This document shows, piece by piece, positions 33,985-43,160 of a stretch of 64,000 nucleotides of DNA. The stretch comes from an uncultured Colwellia sp. Lineage in GTDB: Bacteria > Pseudomonadota > Gammaproteobacteria > Enterobacterales > Alteromonadaceae. The translations under genes and the position numbers were made by a program. How positions within the stretch are numbered: the first letter of the stretch is position 1; every line of letters starts with the position of its first letter. The stretch spans positions 62,001 through 126,000 of the forward strand of contig CAJXQI010000014.1 of assembly GCA_913058395.1 (NCBI GenBank). Direction: 5' to 3'. The notes below the pieces were generated by a model. That model had not been told where the DNA came from. It worked only from the letters and a program-made list of their open reading frames with translations, and searched no databases.

Positions 33985-34590
33985 ATGATTTTTGATGTTT
34001 CAGTATTAGAAACCCAGGAGAAGTATCGATTGTTAAACGGTGGTGTAACACCGAGACCCATCGCATGGATCAGCACACGCTCTGGCGATAATATTGATAA
34101 TTTAGCCCCTTACTCATTCTTTACTGTCGCAAGTTGTAATCCACCTATACTGCTTTACACCCAAGTAAATCAACGAAGTGGCCTTGATAAAGATACTTTG
34201 AATAACTTAATTGCAACGGGCGAATGCGTAGTGAACATCGTTAATTCAACGTTAGTTGAAAAAACGAATCAAACTAGCGCAGGCCTTAACAGTATCGAGA
34301 GTGAGTTTGACTTTGCAGAAGTTGAAAGCTGCGCTAGTTATCAGGTAAAACCTCGCTCAGTAAAAGATTCGCTGATTCGCTACGAGTGCACGTTAAGAGA
34401 AATAAATAGAGTGGGGGACTTACCTGCCGGCGGTAGTATTGTTCTATTAGATGTAAAGTATATTTATGTACATGATGAACTATATGATAACGGCAATATA
34501 AACCAAGAGTTGATTGATTCAGTCGGTAAAATGGGCGGAGATTACTTTAGTTTAACCACTAACAATATTGAGTTAACTCGACCTCAATGA
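33985..34590 (+). CDS. flavin reductase-like FMN-binding protein
   Basis: 201 residues of the flavin-reductase-like (flavoredoxin) split-barrel family. The N-terminal TPRPIAWISTRSGDNIDNLAPYSFF segment matches the FMN-binding signature of this group; NPPIL and VNIVN also fit. It is probably a cytoplasmic NAD(P)H:FMN oxidoreductase or a flavin-binding enzyme of unknown substrate. The stop is followed by 150 bases and then fldA in convergent orientation. The adjacency to flavodoxin is suggestive but may be chance. Confidence 0.85.
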   Translation: MIFDVSVLETQEKYRLLNGGVTPRPIAWISTRSGDNIDNLAPYSFFTVASCNPPILLYTQVNQRSGLDKDTLNNLIATGECVVNIVNSTLVEKTNQTSAGLNSIESEFDFAEVESCASYQVKPRSVKDSLIRYECTLREINRVGDLPAGGSIVLLDVKYIYVHDELYDNGNINQELIDSVGKMGGDYFSLTTNNIELTRPQ

Positions 34591-34692
34591 TATTTAAAAA
34601 TCGCGCCGAATAATGATATCTATCGGAACTCAAACTCAAGGTGTTTAGCAGGTGGTTTTGGAAAATACCGTGAAGCAATTCAAATACAAAAA

Positions 34693-34711
34693 AGCCAGCA
34701 AATAGCTGGCT
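34693..34711 (-). terminator. intrinsic terminator after fldA
   Basis: Stem agccagc (34693-34699) with gctggct (34705-34711) and loop aaata. On the minus strand it is followed by six T. Confidence 0.8.
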
Positions 34712-34743
34712 TCTTATTACGCAATAAATTGCTTAGCGATAAA

Positions 34744-35271
34744 TTAGTCTTCTAATTCTGCTAAACAAAGTTCGTCGTATATTTGTTTAACCCAAGCATC
34801 AACACGTGCTTCAGTTAATTCTGGTTGACGGTCTTCATCAACACACAATCCGATAAAGGTATTTTCGTCAACTAAGGCTTTTGAAGCTTCAAACTCATAC
34901 CCTTCAGTAGGCCAGTTACCAACAACAATAGCGCCTTTTGATTCAACGATATCGCGTAGTGGTTCCATTGCATCACAGAAATACTCAGCGTAGTCTTCTT
35001 GATCGCCTAAACCAAAAATTGCCACTAACTTATCAGCAAAGTCAATTTCTTCAAGCTCTGGTAAAAAGTCATCCCAATCACATTGGTTTTCACCGTAGTA
35101 CCAAGTTGGAATACCTAAGATTAATAAATCAAACTCTGCGATTTCTTCTTTGGTACTTTTGGCGATATCTTTTACATCGACAAGTTTTTTACCCAATTTC
35201 TTTTGGATCATTTTGCCTACGGCTTCGGTGTTACCTGTATCACTTCCGAAAAATAAACCTACAATTGCCAT
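34744..35271 (-). CDS. fldA: flavodoxin FldA
   Basis: 175-residue long-chain flavodoxin, a cytoplasmic FMN electron carrier. The phosphate loop GSDTGNTEAV lies at about 9-18. The flavin-stacking loops include PTWYYGENQCDWDDF (about 55-69) and the GLGDQEDYAEYFCDAM segment (about 92-107). It is acidic, as expected. It is the last gene of the ybfF-DUF2788-ybfE-fldA string, 19 bases after ybfE. The ybfE-fldA neighbourhood is conserved in enterics. Confidence 0.97.
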   Translation of the reverse strand: MAIVGLFFGSDTGNTEAVGKMIQKKLGKKLVDVKDIAKSTKEEIAEFDLLILGIPTWYYGENQCDWDDFLPELEEIDFADKLVAIFGLGDQEDYAEYFCDAMEPLRDIVESKGAIVVGNWPTEGYEFEASKALVDENTFIGLCVDEDRQPELTEARVDAWVKQIYDELCLAELED

Positions 35272-35289
35272 GAATCTAACCTTTTATAA

Positions 35290-35577
35290 CTAAACTTTAA
35301 AATCATTGGTATTAAGTGACTGAACTAATAGTGTTTCTATTAATTCACTTCGACTAACACCCTTATCTTTTGCTAAAGCGTCTAAACGTTCAAATACATC
35401 TTGATGTAATTTAAACTCAACACGCTTTAGACCATTGTTCTTATCACGCTTAACTTGATTACGTTTGTTTATTTTAACTTGCACGCTGCGTGAGTGTGGG
35501 TTCGTTTTTGGTCGCCCCGCACGCTTTTCATCGCTAAATAAGTCAATGGTTGTTAAATCTGCTACTTCTTTTGCCAT
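35290..35577 (-). CDS. ybfE: YbfE-like ribbon-helix-helix protein
   Basis: 95 residues. A basic N-terminal half (KRAGRPKTNPHSRSVQVK) precedes a ribbon-helix-helix domain (about 48-88, RVEFKLHQDVFERLDALAKD). It matches YbfE, which is LexA-regulated in E. coli. I find no LexA box (CTGT-N8-ACAG) upstream here, so SOS control is not supported. It lies between the DUF2788 gene (13 bases) and fldA (19 bases). Confidence 0.9.
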   Translation of the reverse strand: MAKEVADLTTIDLFSDEKRAGRPKTNPHSRSVQVKINKRNQVKRDKNNGLKRVEFKLHQDVFERLDALAKDKGVSRSELIETLLVQSLNTNDFKV

Positions 35578-35589
35578 CTTTTTACTTAC

Positions 35590-35811
35590 TTATCCAACGC
35601 CTTGGCTTTCCCAAACAAACTGAATTACGCCTTTGGCGATAAATCCAGCACATCCTAAAAATAAAACAAAATAAACTACAATCTTCCCCATTTTAGGAAC
35701 ATCGTTTTTCTTCATTACATCATGGATTGATAACCCAATGAAAATAAAGATAAAAGCAAAAAATAAATTCAGCCCGATGGCTTCAACTAATTCAAAGTGT
35801 TCTGCTAACAT
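35590..35811 (-). CDS. DUF2788 small membrane protein
   Basis: 73 residues with two transmembrane helices (about 10-28 and 43-63) joined by a basic loop (HDVMKKNDVPKMGK). It matches DUF2788, a family found beside fldA/ybfE in marine gammaproteobacteria. The start was set at ATG 35811 with AGGG 6 bases upstream; the TTG two codons earlier is less likely. Function unknown. Confidence 0.85.
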   Translation of the reverse strand: MLAEHFELVEAIGLNLFFAFIFIFIGLSIHDVMKKNDVPKMGKIVVYFVLFLGCAGFIAKGVIQFVWESQGVG

Positions 35812-35993
35812 AATCAACCCTAAAATTTTCAGGGCGCACTATAGCATATCGTTGCTTTTAAACACATTAATTTTGTTATCTTAGTCACTTTTTACCAACG
35901 ATATTTTGCTGGTGCGAAGTATAAAAGACAGTGCGTATGGTGATTTAATTGCATTAATTATACAAACTTTGCTTGTGCAAAATTAGAGCTAGA

Positions 35994-36764
35994 TCAATGA
36001 CTGCCTAAAAAGCTTTCTACGCTGCGGTTAAAGGCAACTGTTTTTTCTGCATGCAGCCAATGACCAGCACCTTGAATAATGCGGGCACGGCTTTGCGGAA
36101 ATAAACGCACAATTTCGCCTCGATGTTCTGGCAATATGTAGTCAGAGTTGGCGCCTTTGATGAACAGCGTAGGAGCGTTGTAGGTATTACTACCTTGGTA
36201 GGTTTTCATTATATGTGGGTAGTTAGTATCAATATTTTCAATGCTACATTTAAAAGAAAATTGATCATTCTCACTAACTAAGTTGCGCAGCAAAAATTGA
36301 CGAACGCCTGTGTTGTCAACATATTGTGCCAACTGTTTGTCAGCATCTTTGCGTTGTTTTATAGCCGTTAAGTCAATTGATTTTAAACCAGCTATAATTT
36401 GGTTATGGTGCGGCGGATATTCCACGGGGGCAATGTCGGCAACAATAAGTTTTTCAACACGTTCGGGTGAAGTAAGTGCTAATTCCATGGCAATTTTCCC
36501 GCCCATAGAATGACCAAGTATTACGGCGCTGTCGATATTTAAGTGTTGCATAACGTCAACAACATCTTGTGCCATGGTTGGATAATCCATCACACTATCG
36601 TGGAACGAATCGCCGTGATTTCGCACATCAACGCTGGTAACTCGGTAAGTTTCTGATAGCACTTTTGCCACCATATTAAGGTTTTCTAAACGACCAAATA
36701 AGCCATGTATTAATATAATGTCTTTACCGCTGCCAATTTGTTGATAGTTAAGTCGCTTAGTCAT
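35994..36764 (-). CDS. ybfF: YbfF-like esterase, alpha/beta hydrolase
   Basis: 256 residues. The oxyanion loop is LIHGLFG (about 18-24). The nucleophile elbow is LGHSMGG (about 82-88, serine in GHSMG), and the C-terminal histidine is in GAGHWLHAEK. It matches YbfF, a cytoplasmic acyl esterase active on short to medium acyl-CoA or malonyl esters in E. coli. The start was placed at ATG 36764, because the longer frame runs through a dispersed palindrome (36805-36827). It is divergent from seqA, as in E. coli, and is the first gene of the fldA-ward string. Confidence 0.93.
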   Translation of the reverse strand: MTKRLNYQQIGSGKDIILIHGLFGRLENLNMVAKVLSETYRVTSVDVRNHGDSFHDSVMDYPTMAQDVVDVMQHLNIDSAVILGHSMGGKIAMELALTSPERVEKLIVADIAPVEYPPHHNQIIAGLKSIDLTAIKQRKDADKQLAQYVDNTGVRQFLLRNLVSENDQFSFKCSIENIDTNYPHIMKTYQGSNTYNAPTLFIKGANSDYILPEHRGEIVRLFPQSRARIIQGAGHWLHAEKTVAFNRSVESFLGSH

Positions 36765-36804
36765 TTTTCTCTCAGTGCTGCTGTCGTGCAATGTTATGCT
36801 GGTG

Positions 36805-36827
36805 TATACCCAAGTGGCTTGGGTATA
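36805..36827. repeat. dispersed palindrome TATACCCAA/TTGGGTATA, copy 2
   Basis: Perfect 9-bp arms (36805-36813 and 36819-36827) around gtggc, in the ybfF-seqA divergent spacer. It has the same TATACCCA core as 8143-8168 but a different spacer. Confidence 0.65.
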
Positions 36828-37042
36828 TATATGAATTGGCGAAATTGTGCGGGTTTTTAGTTTTTGATGCAATGATTTGCCTTAATGAATCATCATTATT
36901 TGCTGACGAATACTTGAGAAAGGACTCGTTTTCTTAAACTATTTAAAAAAAATCGTCATCTATTGTTAATCCTCTATAGAGACTTGCTATTAACGTAAGT
37001 ATAATCTTGCCGCGATCTATAACAATTTTCCTAGGGTCATCA

Positions 37043-37594
37043 ATGAAAAACATCGAAATAGATGAAGAACTTTATCAGCACATTGCGTCAAATACCCAGT
37101 ATATTGGCGAAAGTGCATCATCGATCTTACGTCGTCTAATTAATTTACCAGACGAAGCTACAGCGGAAGTTATTGCTGAACCTGCAGCTGTAATTGTTGA
37201 GGTTGAAGAAACTGAAGAGGTTGCTGTTGAAGCGCCAGCACCAACAGTCGACACAAATGGCTCAGTATTTAACTATATTAATAAAGAAGAGCTAGCCATG
37301 CAGCGTGGCGCTGTTGGTCGATTTTTACTTATTTTGGCGGCACTATATCGTGTACATAACCAGCAATTTTCTGCTGTTTATGAAATTAGAGGTCGTGACC
37401 GTTTATATTTTGCAGGTAGTGAGGCTGAATTGGCCGCTAGTGGCAGCAGTACTAAACCTCGTCAAATTCCTGATAGCCCATTTTGGGTTATTACTAACTC
37501 AAATACTACGCGTAAGAAAATGATGCTGACAGAAGTAGGTCGCGCATTGGGTTATAACGAGCAAGACATAGAAAATATTCGCGACTTATTATAG
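37043..37594 (+). CDS. seqA: replication initiation regulator SeqA
   Basis: 183 residues. The N-terminal oligomerisation domain begins [22 protein letters not shown] linker of about 40 residues rich in Glu, Ala and Val follows. The C-terminal DNA-binding domain starts at [19 protein letters not shown] and binds hemimethylated GATC. It sequesters newly replicated oriC. The start was set at ATG 37043 with AGGG 8 bases upstream; the longer frame from 37007 is not supported. It is followed 53 bases later by pgm, the order found in E. coli. Confidence 0.96.
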   Translation: MKNIEIDEELYQHIASNTQYIGESASSILRRLINLPDEATAEVIAEPAAVIVEVEETEEVAVEAPAPTVDTNGSVFNYINKEELAMQRGAVGRFLLILAALYRVHNQQFSAVYEIRGRDRLYFAGSEAELAASGSSTKPRQIPDSPFWVITNSNTTRKKMMLTEVGRALGYNEQDIENIRDLL

Positions 37595-37647
37595 TCGTTC
37601 AATTAGTAAAATAACGGCTTAAGTTTTATAAGAGACAAGGAATTTAA

Positions 37648-39294
37648 ATGACAATTCATCATCATGCTGGCAAACCTGCAAGACCAGAAGACAGAATTAA
37701 TATTGGTCGTTTAGTTAGTGATTACTTTTTACAAGCGCCAGATGTCACCATCGCCGAGCAAAAAGTAACCTTTGGTACTTCGGGTCATCGTGGTAATGCT
37801 AGCAAATTAAGCTTTAATGAATATCACATTGAAGCAATTTGTCAGGCGGTTGCAGAGTATCGCCAAGCGCAAGGTTTTAAAGGACCATTATATTTAGGTA
37901 AAGACACTCATGCTCTGTCTGAGCCAGCATTTGCTTCTGCCGTTTCTGTGTTAATTGCTAACAATGTCCCTGTGGTTATCCAAGCTGATGAAGGCTTTAC
38001 GCCAACGCCGGTAATTTCGCGTTTAATCATTGCTCATAACAAAACTCAGCCAGTACAAGCTGACGGTCTGATTATTACGCCATCACATAATCCACCAACG
38101 GATGGCGGCATTAAATATAATCCTCCTCATGGCGGACCTGCTGAAGGCGAAATAACGAAAGTTATCGAGCAACGTGCCAACGAAATAATTATTAATAAAT
38201 TAGTTGATGTTAAACGTGTTGATTATGCTCAAGCTTTACAGTCGTCATTACTCTTTCGTGAAGATTTCATTGAATTCTACGTTAATGAATTAAGCCAAGT
38301 TATTGATATGGAAGCTATTGCAAAAGCAGGCGTGCATATTGGTGTTGACCCATTAGGTGGCTCAGGTATTCATTACTGGCCAGTAATTGCGAAAAAGTAT
38401 GGCTTAAAACTTGATGTGGTTAACCCTGTAGTTGATGCTAGCTTTGCATTTATGCCATTGGATAAAGACGGTAAAATCCGTATGGATTGCTCGTCACCTT
38501 ATGCCATGTCAGGCTTGATCGCACTAAAAGACCAATTTGATGTTGCTGTTGGTAATGACCCTGACTTTGATCGCCATGGTATTGTCACGAAATCGGGTGG
38601 GTTGATGAACCCGAATCATTATTTAGCGGTATCTATTCACTATTTAATGACCCACAGAAATTGGCCTGCAGAATCTAAAATTGGCAAAACCTTGGTTTCA
38701 AGTTCAATGATTGACCGTGTTGCTAAACTGATTGAACGACCACTTTCAGAAGTACCTGTTGGCTTTAAATGGTTTGTTGATGGCTTGCATGATTCAAGCT
38801 ACGCCTTTGGCGGTGAAGAAAGTGCAGGTGCAACTTTTATCGCTCGTGACGGCAGCTGTTGGACAACCGATAAAGACGGTTTTGTCATGACCTTACTTGC
38901 TGCTGAAATGATAGCAGTAACCGGTAAAGATCCTTACCAGTTATATCAAGAGCTTGCACAGCAGCTTGGTGAACCATGTTATGGCCGTGTTGAAGCCGTA
39001 GCTAACCTGCAACAAAAGCAAGTATTAACCTCATTAACACCTGAAGCCATTACCACTGATATTTTAGCTGGTGAGAAAATCAGCCAAATATTGTCACATG
39101 CGCCAGGTAACAATGCTGCGATTGGCGGCATTAAAGTGTGCACCGAAAATGGCTGGTTTGCTGCTCGTCCTTCAGGTACTGAAGATATCTACAAAATATA
39201 CGCAGAAAGCTTTATTGATGACACCCATTTACAGTTAATTATTAGCGATGCCCAAAAGCTAGTTAGTGCGGCATTTGTTGCTGCTGGCTTATAA
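37648..39294 (+). CDS. pgm: phosphoglucomutase (alpha-D-glucose phosphate-specific)
   Basis: 548 residues, the length of bacterial Pgm (about 546). The phosphoserine is in TPSHNPPTDGG (about 145-155). The metal loop is DPDFDRHG (about 307-314), and the sugar-binding loop is GEESAGATF (about 390-398). The C-terminal phosphate-binding loop is RPSGTEDIYKIYAES. It interconverts glucose 1- and 6-phosphate for envelope polysaccharide and glycogen metabolism. It lies downstream of seqA. A strong terminator follows. Confidence 0.97.
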   Translation: MTIHHHAGKPARPEDRINIGRLVSDYFLQAPDVTIAEQKVTFGTSGHRGNASKLSFNEYHIEAICQAVAEYRQAQGFKGPLYLGKDTHALSEPAFASAVSVLIANNVPVVIQADEGFTPTPVISRLIIAHNKTQPVQADGLIITPSHNPPTDGGIKYNPPHGGPAEGEITKVIEQRANEIIINKLVDVKRVDYAQALQSSLLFREDFIEFYVNELSQVIDMEAIAKAGVHIGVDPLGGSGIHYWPVIAKKYGLKLDVVNPVVDASFAFMPLDKDGKIRMDCSSPYAMSGLIALKDQFDVAVGNDPDFDRHGIVTKSGGLMNPNHYLAVSIHYLMTHRNWPAESKIGKTLVSSSMIDRVAKLIERPLSEVPVGFKWFVDGLHDSSYAFGGEESAGATFIARDGSCWTTDKDGFVMTLLAAEMIAVTGKDPYQLYQELAQQLGEPCYGRVEAVANLQQKQVLTSLTPEAITTDILAGEKISQILSHAPGNNAAIGGIKVCTENGWFAARPSGTEDIYKIYAESFIDDTHLQLIISDAQKLVSAAFVAAGL

Positions 39295-39358
39295 TTTGAT
39301 GTAAGAACGGGCTTTGAAAAGAGTTTTATTTAGTTACTTACTCTGTAAGCTAAATAAT

Positions 39359-39386
39359 AAAAAAGGTGCCTTTAGGCACCTTTTTT
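39359..39386 (+). terminator. intrinsic terminator after pgm
   Basis: Perfect 12-bp stem aaaaaaggtgcc (39359-39370) with ggcacctttttt (39375-39386) and loop ttta. It works in both directions between convergent genes. Confidence 0.9.
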
Positions 39387-39430
39387 GTTGCTAGTCGTTT
39401 TTTATTGCGAACAAAAACCGCAAGGGCAAA

Positions 39431-39817
39431 TTAACTCTCTTCAACCGAATACAGTGAGTTTGATTGACATTTTCCTATTTTATTAAACGCTGCCACTAAC
39501 TCTTTGCCTTCACCAATAGCCATTGCTGCTTCTTTGGCTGTCCATGATTCCATGCTTGGGAACGAGTCGACAAAAATAAACCCATCCATCTCCCCAACAA
39601 CGGCGGTTACAACATAGCTTTGTATATCGCCCCCCTTAACCGCTTTATTAGCGTAAATTACCCACTTACTATTGAGTGCCTTGATATCGGCGATAGACTT
39701 TCCTTCATTAAGAGTACAAGACCAAACTTGTTCAATACGTGTATCAGCGTAGGTATGAAGACTAAATCCAAGAGCAATAATTAACGATAGCGCTTTTACA
39801 AAATGTGGTTTCATCAT
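39431..39817 (-). CDS. small secreted protein of unknown function
   Basis: 128 residues with a signal peptide (about 1-25, cleaved after TYA). The mature part has two cysteines (WSC and GKC) that may form a disulfide, and a Trp-rich central region. I do not recognise the family. The start could be ATG 39817 or the adjacent ATG 39814; AAAGGT lies just upstream. It converges with pgm across the bidirectional terminator. Confidence 0.7.
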   Translation of the reverse strand: MMKPHFVKALSLIIALGFSLHTYADTRIEQVWSCTLNEGKSIADIKALNSKWVIYANKAVKGGDIQSYVVTAVVGEMDGFIFVDSFPSMESWTAKEAAMAIGEGKELVAAFNKIGKCQSNSLYSVEES

Positions 39818-40180
39818 TGTTACCTTTTAAAATTATCTTTTATGTCGATTTTATCAATGAGTACAACTAATAACGAAAACAGATAGCTTCAACGGCATTT
39901 AATAAAGGTAGTTGGTTTGTCGCTAGATGCAATAAATAGACTAGGGGAGCGTGTGGCTTTGGTAATATTCCTATGCATATATGATGAGTCTCGTTAAATT
40001 AAAATTTATAAGTGATTAGCAATATTAACTTCACGTTGAAAATGTCATCTTAAGTGGTGATTTACTAAAGTTTATAGATGAATTTGTTATGTTTAGATAT
40101 GATGAAAGAAGGGTTTTAATCTCATATTACAAAACTATCATTAGCTCCTAATTTGAGCGCTTTATCACTAGGAGTTTATC
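39818..40180. other. non-coding spacer between divergent genes
   Basis: About 360 AT-rich bases between the small secreted protein gene and the GNAT gene. I see no coding frame and no strong hairpin. The GNAT ribosome-binding site is at its right end. Confidence 0.5.
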
Positions 40181-40684
40181 TTGATTATTTTTGCAACGAA
40201 AAGATTGTATGTTCGTCAAATAACGAGTGAAGATGCGAAAGACCTCTCAAAAGTACTGGCTGACCCACTTGTTATGCAATATTCGACGGTTGGGGTTCAT
40301 AGCCAAGAGCAGATTTATGATTATATCGCCAATTGTAAAAAACAATATGATTCAAATGGTTTTGGACATTGGGCTGTTTATAAGTCTGCTAATCATGAAT
40401 TTGTTGGCGTGTGTGGTCTTAACAAACATAAAGTGGAAGTAGACGACATTATATATATTAACTATCGCTTAGCCGCTGACCAACAGGGAAAAGGGTATGC
40501 TGTTGAGTCTGTTTTTGGTGCATTAGATTTTGCTAAAAATCACTTAAAACTTAGCGCTATCCATGCACTTATCGAGTCAGCAAATGTTAGTTCGGTTAAA
40601 GTAATCAATCGAACTGGCTTTAATTTTGTTAAATCTTCTGAATTTCGTGGCTTTAATGTAGATGTTTATCAGGTCACTTTTTAA
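40181..40684 (+). CDS. GNAT acetyltransferase, RimJ/RimL-like
   Basis: 167 residues. The start MIIFATKRLYVRQITSEDA and the acetyl-CoA loop (YRLAADQQGKGYAVESV, about 90-106) mark the RimJ/RimL-type GNAT family. The start codon is TTG: an AGGAG (40170-40174) sits 6 bases before it, and no in-frame ATG lies close by. The substrate is unknown; members acetylate ribosomal protein N termini or small molecules. It stands alone. A 9-bp hairpin without a T run (40701-40725) lies between it and the convergent rlmF. Confidence 0.87.
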   Translation: MIIFATKRLYVRQITSEDAKDLSKVLADPLVMQYSTVGVHSQEQIYDYIANCKKQYDSNGFGHWAVYKSANHEFVGVCGLNKHKVEVDDIIYINYRLAADQQGKGYAVESVFGALDFAKNHLKLSAIHALIESANVSSVKVINRTGFNFVKSSEFRGFNVDVYQVTF

Positions 40685-40755
40685 AGCGAGTTATAGTTTT
40701 TGTGCTTGGATAATAACCAAGCACACAAGTCGTAATCTAAAGCTCGATAGTCAGC

Positions 40756-41724
40756 TTATTTAAATGTCCAAGCCAATACCCTAGTGATTTTATTACCCTG
40801 TTTCATTTCTATTTCTAGTACATCGGTTGCACCAAGCTTTTGAATGAGTTTTCTTGCCGGTTTAACATTATCGATTTTAGAAACCAAGCTAGTAAACCAG
40901 CGACACTGCGTTGAAAATGTTTGGCTTTCTTTGATGAGTTTTTTAAGGAACATGCGTTCACCACCTTTGCACCAAAGTTCTGCGTCTAGACCGCCAAAAT
41001 TTAAGGTAGCGTTATTCTTACTTGGATTCGCTACTTTTTGTTCTCCACGATTACGAGCAAGGTTGTCAAGTTTACGCTTGCTACCTTTTAGTGCTTCTTC
41101 TTGTGACGCATGAAACGGTGGATTACATACCGTGACATCAAAACATTCGCCAGCTTGAATGATGCCGGTAAAAATATGATTTTTGTCGTGTTGTGTACGT
41201 AGTTCAAAGCTATTTTTAAGCTGAGGATTTTTAGCGATAATCGAACCTACGTTGTCAATTGACTGGCTATTTATATCACTGCCAACACAATGCCAACCGT
41301 ATATATTACAGGCCAATAGCGGATATATTCCGTTGGCACCTGTGCCTATATCGAGCAGTTTGATTTTTGTTTTGCTAGCCTTTTTACTTACAGCTGGGTC
41401 GTCAATACCAAGTAATTCAGCGATATAATGAATATAGTCAACTCTGCCTGGAATAGGCGGGCAAAGTGCGCCTTCGGGTATGTCCCACTCGTTAATGTTG
41501 TAATGCTGCTTTAATAGCGCAGCATTTAGAGCCTTTACTGCTTTAGGGTCAGCAAAGTCTATAGAAATATTGCCATGCACATTTGCTTTTACGAAGGGAG
41601 CTAATGGCGGGTAACTTTTTACCAGTGCAGGAAAGTCATAACCATTTTTATGCAGGTTTCTCGGATGCAAGTGTTTGTGATTAGGTTTTGGCTGCTTGTT
41701 TTTATTTTGGTTAATCGTGCTCAC
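40756..41724 (-). CDS. rlmF: 23S rRNA m6A1618 methyltransferase RlmF
   Basis: 322 residues. A basic N terminus (HKHLHPRNLHKNGYDFPALV) precedes the SAM-binding motif LLDIGTGANGIYPLL (about 127-141). The catalytic adenine-N6 motif is NPPFHAS (about 206-212). Both match RlmF (YbiN), which methylates A1618 of 23S rRNA. The start appears to be GTG at 41724; no nearby ATG preserves the basic N terminus. It is divergent from the recX-family gene. Confidence 0.93.
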   Translation of the reverse strand: MSTINQNKNKQPKPNHKHLHPRNLHKNGYDFPALVKSYPPLAPFVKANVHGNISIDFADPKAVKALNAALLKQHYNINEWDIPEGALCPPIPGRVDYIHYIAELLGIDDPAVSKKASKTKIKLLDIGTGANGIYPLLACNIYGWHCVGSDINSQSIDNVGSIIAKNPQLKNSFELRTQHDKNHIFTGIIQAGECFDVTVCNPPFHASQEEALKGSKRKLDNLARNRGEQKVANPSKNNATLNFGGLDAELWCKGGERMFLKKLIKESQTFSTQCRWFTSLVSKIDNVKPARKLIQKLGATDVLEIEMKQGNKITRVLAWTFK

Positions 41725-41810
41725 AAATATATGTCCGAGGTTTAGGGTTCAAAAGTAATGGGAGGGTGGTTATAATTGGCTATTATAGCCTTAATTGATT
41801 ACACATTAAC

Positions 41811-42317
41811 ATGTACAAAAGAAAGCAAGATGCCAAACCACAAGTGATTTCTTATGAACGGGTAAAATCATATATGTTGTGGTTGATTGAGCGCTACGGT
41901 GATTACTCCGCTAAAAAATTGCTACAAAAAGCCAATTTATTGTTTAAAGACGACACTCAATTTAATGAGCCCGCATTAGATTATTTGATTGAGCGAGACA
42001 TTGTGAATGACCTGCGTTATGCACAGCGCTTAACCATGAGTTTTTCAGAAAAAAATATTGGTCTGAATAAAATTAAAGAAAAGCTCTATGCAAAAGGCTT
42101 CCCATCTCAAGTGATCAATGAATGTGTTAGCGGCATTGAAACTAGTGATGAAGATTACTTTGATAAAGCGCTGACGCTAAAAATTAGAAAGTTTGGCGCT
42201 GAGCCGATTGATGATTTGAAACTAAAACAAAAAGCATTAAGGCATTTGATCACCAAAGGTTTTTCATATGCTATTGCCAATAAAGCGATAGGGCACTCAG
42301 GCGAGGAAGATTATTAA
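41811..42317 (+). CDS. RecX-family regulatory protein
   Basis: 168 residues, almost all helical, with the three-helix repeats of RecX (for example DIVNDLRYAQRLTMSF and GLNKIKEKLYAKGF). RecX proteins cap and inhibit RecA filaments. No recA is nearby, so this is either a relocated recX or a paralogue. It starts 87 bases from rlmF on the opposite strand. A perfect 16-bp palindrome TTTGTAGTACTACAAA (42318-42333) follows the stop immediately. Confidence 0.82.
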   Translation: MYKRKQDAKPQVISYERVKSYMLWLIERYGDYSAKKLLQKANLLFKDDTQFNEPALDYLIERDIVNDLRYAQRLTMSFSEKNIGLNKIKEKLYAKGFPSQVINECVSGIETSDEDYFDKALTLKIRKFGAEPIDDLKLKQKALRHLITKGFSYAIANKAIGHSGEEDY

Positions 42318-42456
42318 TTTGTAGTACTACAAACTGGGTTTGACGATTTTACCTATTACAGAATAATTCAATTTTGATAGGTAGCAGTTAATTTGGGGTT
42401 CAATGGCTCTTCGCTTTCGCTGAACTTCCATTTGATGATACCAATTGGCTCTATGT

Positions 42457-42948
42457 CTATCCTTTATACATATTATCTAACTCTTTGCGAGTAACTTGTC
42501 TAGGGAGTGCTGGGAAACCATTGTTACAAGACTTTCCTGACATTTTGGAATCAGCAATAACATTACTTACAAAGAGCTTTAAATAGACATCCATTGACAA
42601 AGTGTTGAAACGAATCACTTCTGAGGAGTTATATTTCACCTTTTGGGTATATGTTGATGAAGTATTTTTATTTTTGCTAATTTCAATGGTTAAATCTGCA
42701 AAATCGCCTTCTGGTGTGATGGTTATACAAGCAGCATATCTAAATGAATTTACACAAGACTTTTTATTATCGAGCACCCATAATCTGCCAAATGTAGAGT
42801 ATCCGTTACCTAAAGTTTCTTTTATTTGGTAGTCATAATCAATCATTTGAGCGTTATCACAAGAATAAGCATTTGTTGTATTCATTAATAAGAAAAGAAC
42901 GAAAACTTTCTTGGTAATATATTGAAAAGAAGCCTGAAATAATTTCAT
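42457..42948 (-). CDS. small secreted protein of unknown function
   Basis: 163 residues with a basic N terminus and a signal peptide (about 12-28, cleaved after NAYS). The mature part has five cysteines, likely disulfide-bonded in the periplasm, and a beta-rich middle. I do not recognise the family. It is monocistronic. The region between its 3' end and the recX-family gene contains only the short palindrome. Confidence 0.65.
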   Translation of the reverse strand: MKLFQASFQYITKKVFVLFLLMNTTNAYSCDNAQMIDYDYQIKETLGNGYSTFGRLWVLDNKKSCVNSFRYAACITITPEGDFADLTIEISKNKNTSSTYTQKVKYNSSEVIRFNTLSMDVYLKLFVSNVIADSKMSGKSCNNGFPALPRQVTRKELDNMYKG

Positions 42949-43106
42949 CTTAAATTTCTTTTAAGGAGAAGGGTAATAATGTATTGAAACAATTAAGTTT
43001 TGTCGATAAAAATTTAAAAATTTCCATTACTGGCCGTTAAAAACTAAACCGCTTTTGTAAACTCAGTTAAGCTGCTCTATTTTTGACTTAGAACAGCTAC
43101 TGATTT

Positions 43107-43142
43107 AAATGAACTATTAGCAAATGAATTATTAGCAAATGA
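43107..43142. repeat. 15-bp tandem repeat AAATGAAYTATTAGC
   Basis: Two full units (43107-43121 and 43122-43136) differ by one base and are followed by a partial third (AAATGA). It lies in the spacer beyond the 3' end of the PspB-like gene. Confidence 0.75.
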
Positions 43143-43160
43143 TCATCCCTTAAAGTGAAA

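Noticed and set aside
42318-42333. Perfect palindrome TTTGTAGTACTACAAA as a LexA or other operator
   Set aside because: It lies right after the recX-family stop with no promoter nearby and does not match the LexA consensus. At 16 bp in AT-rich DNA it may be chance.
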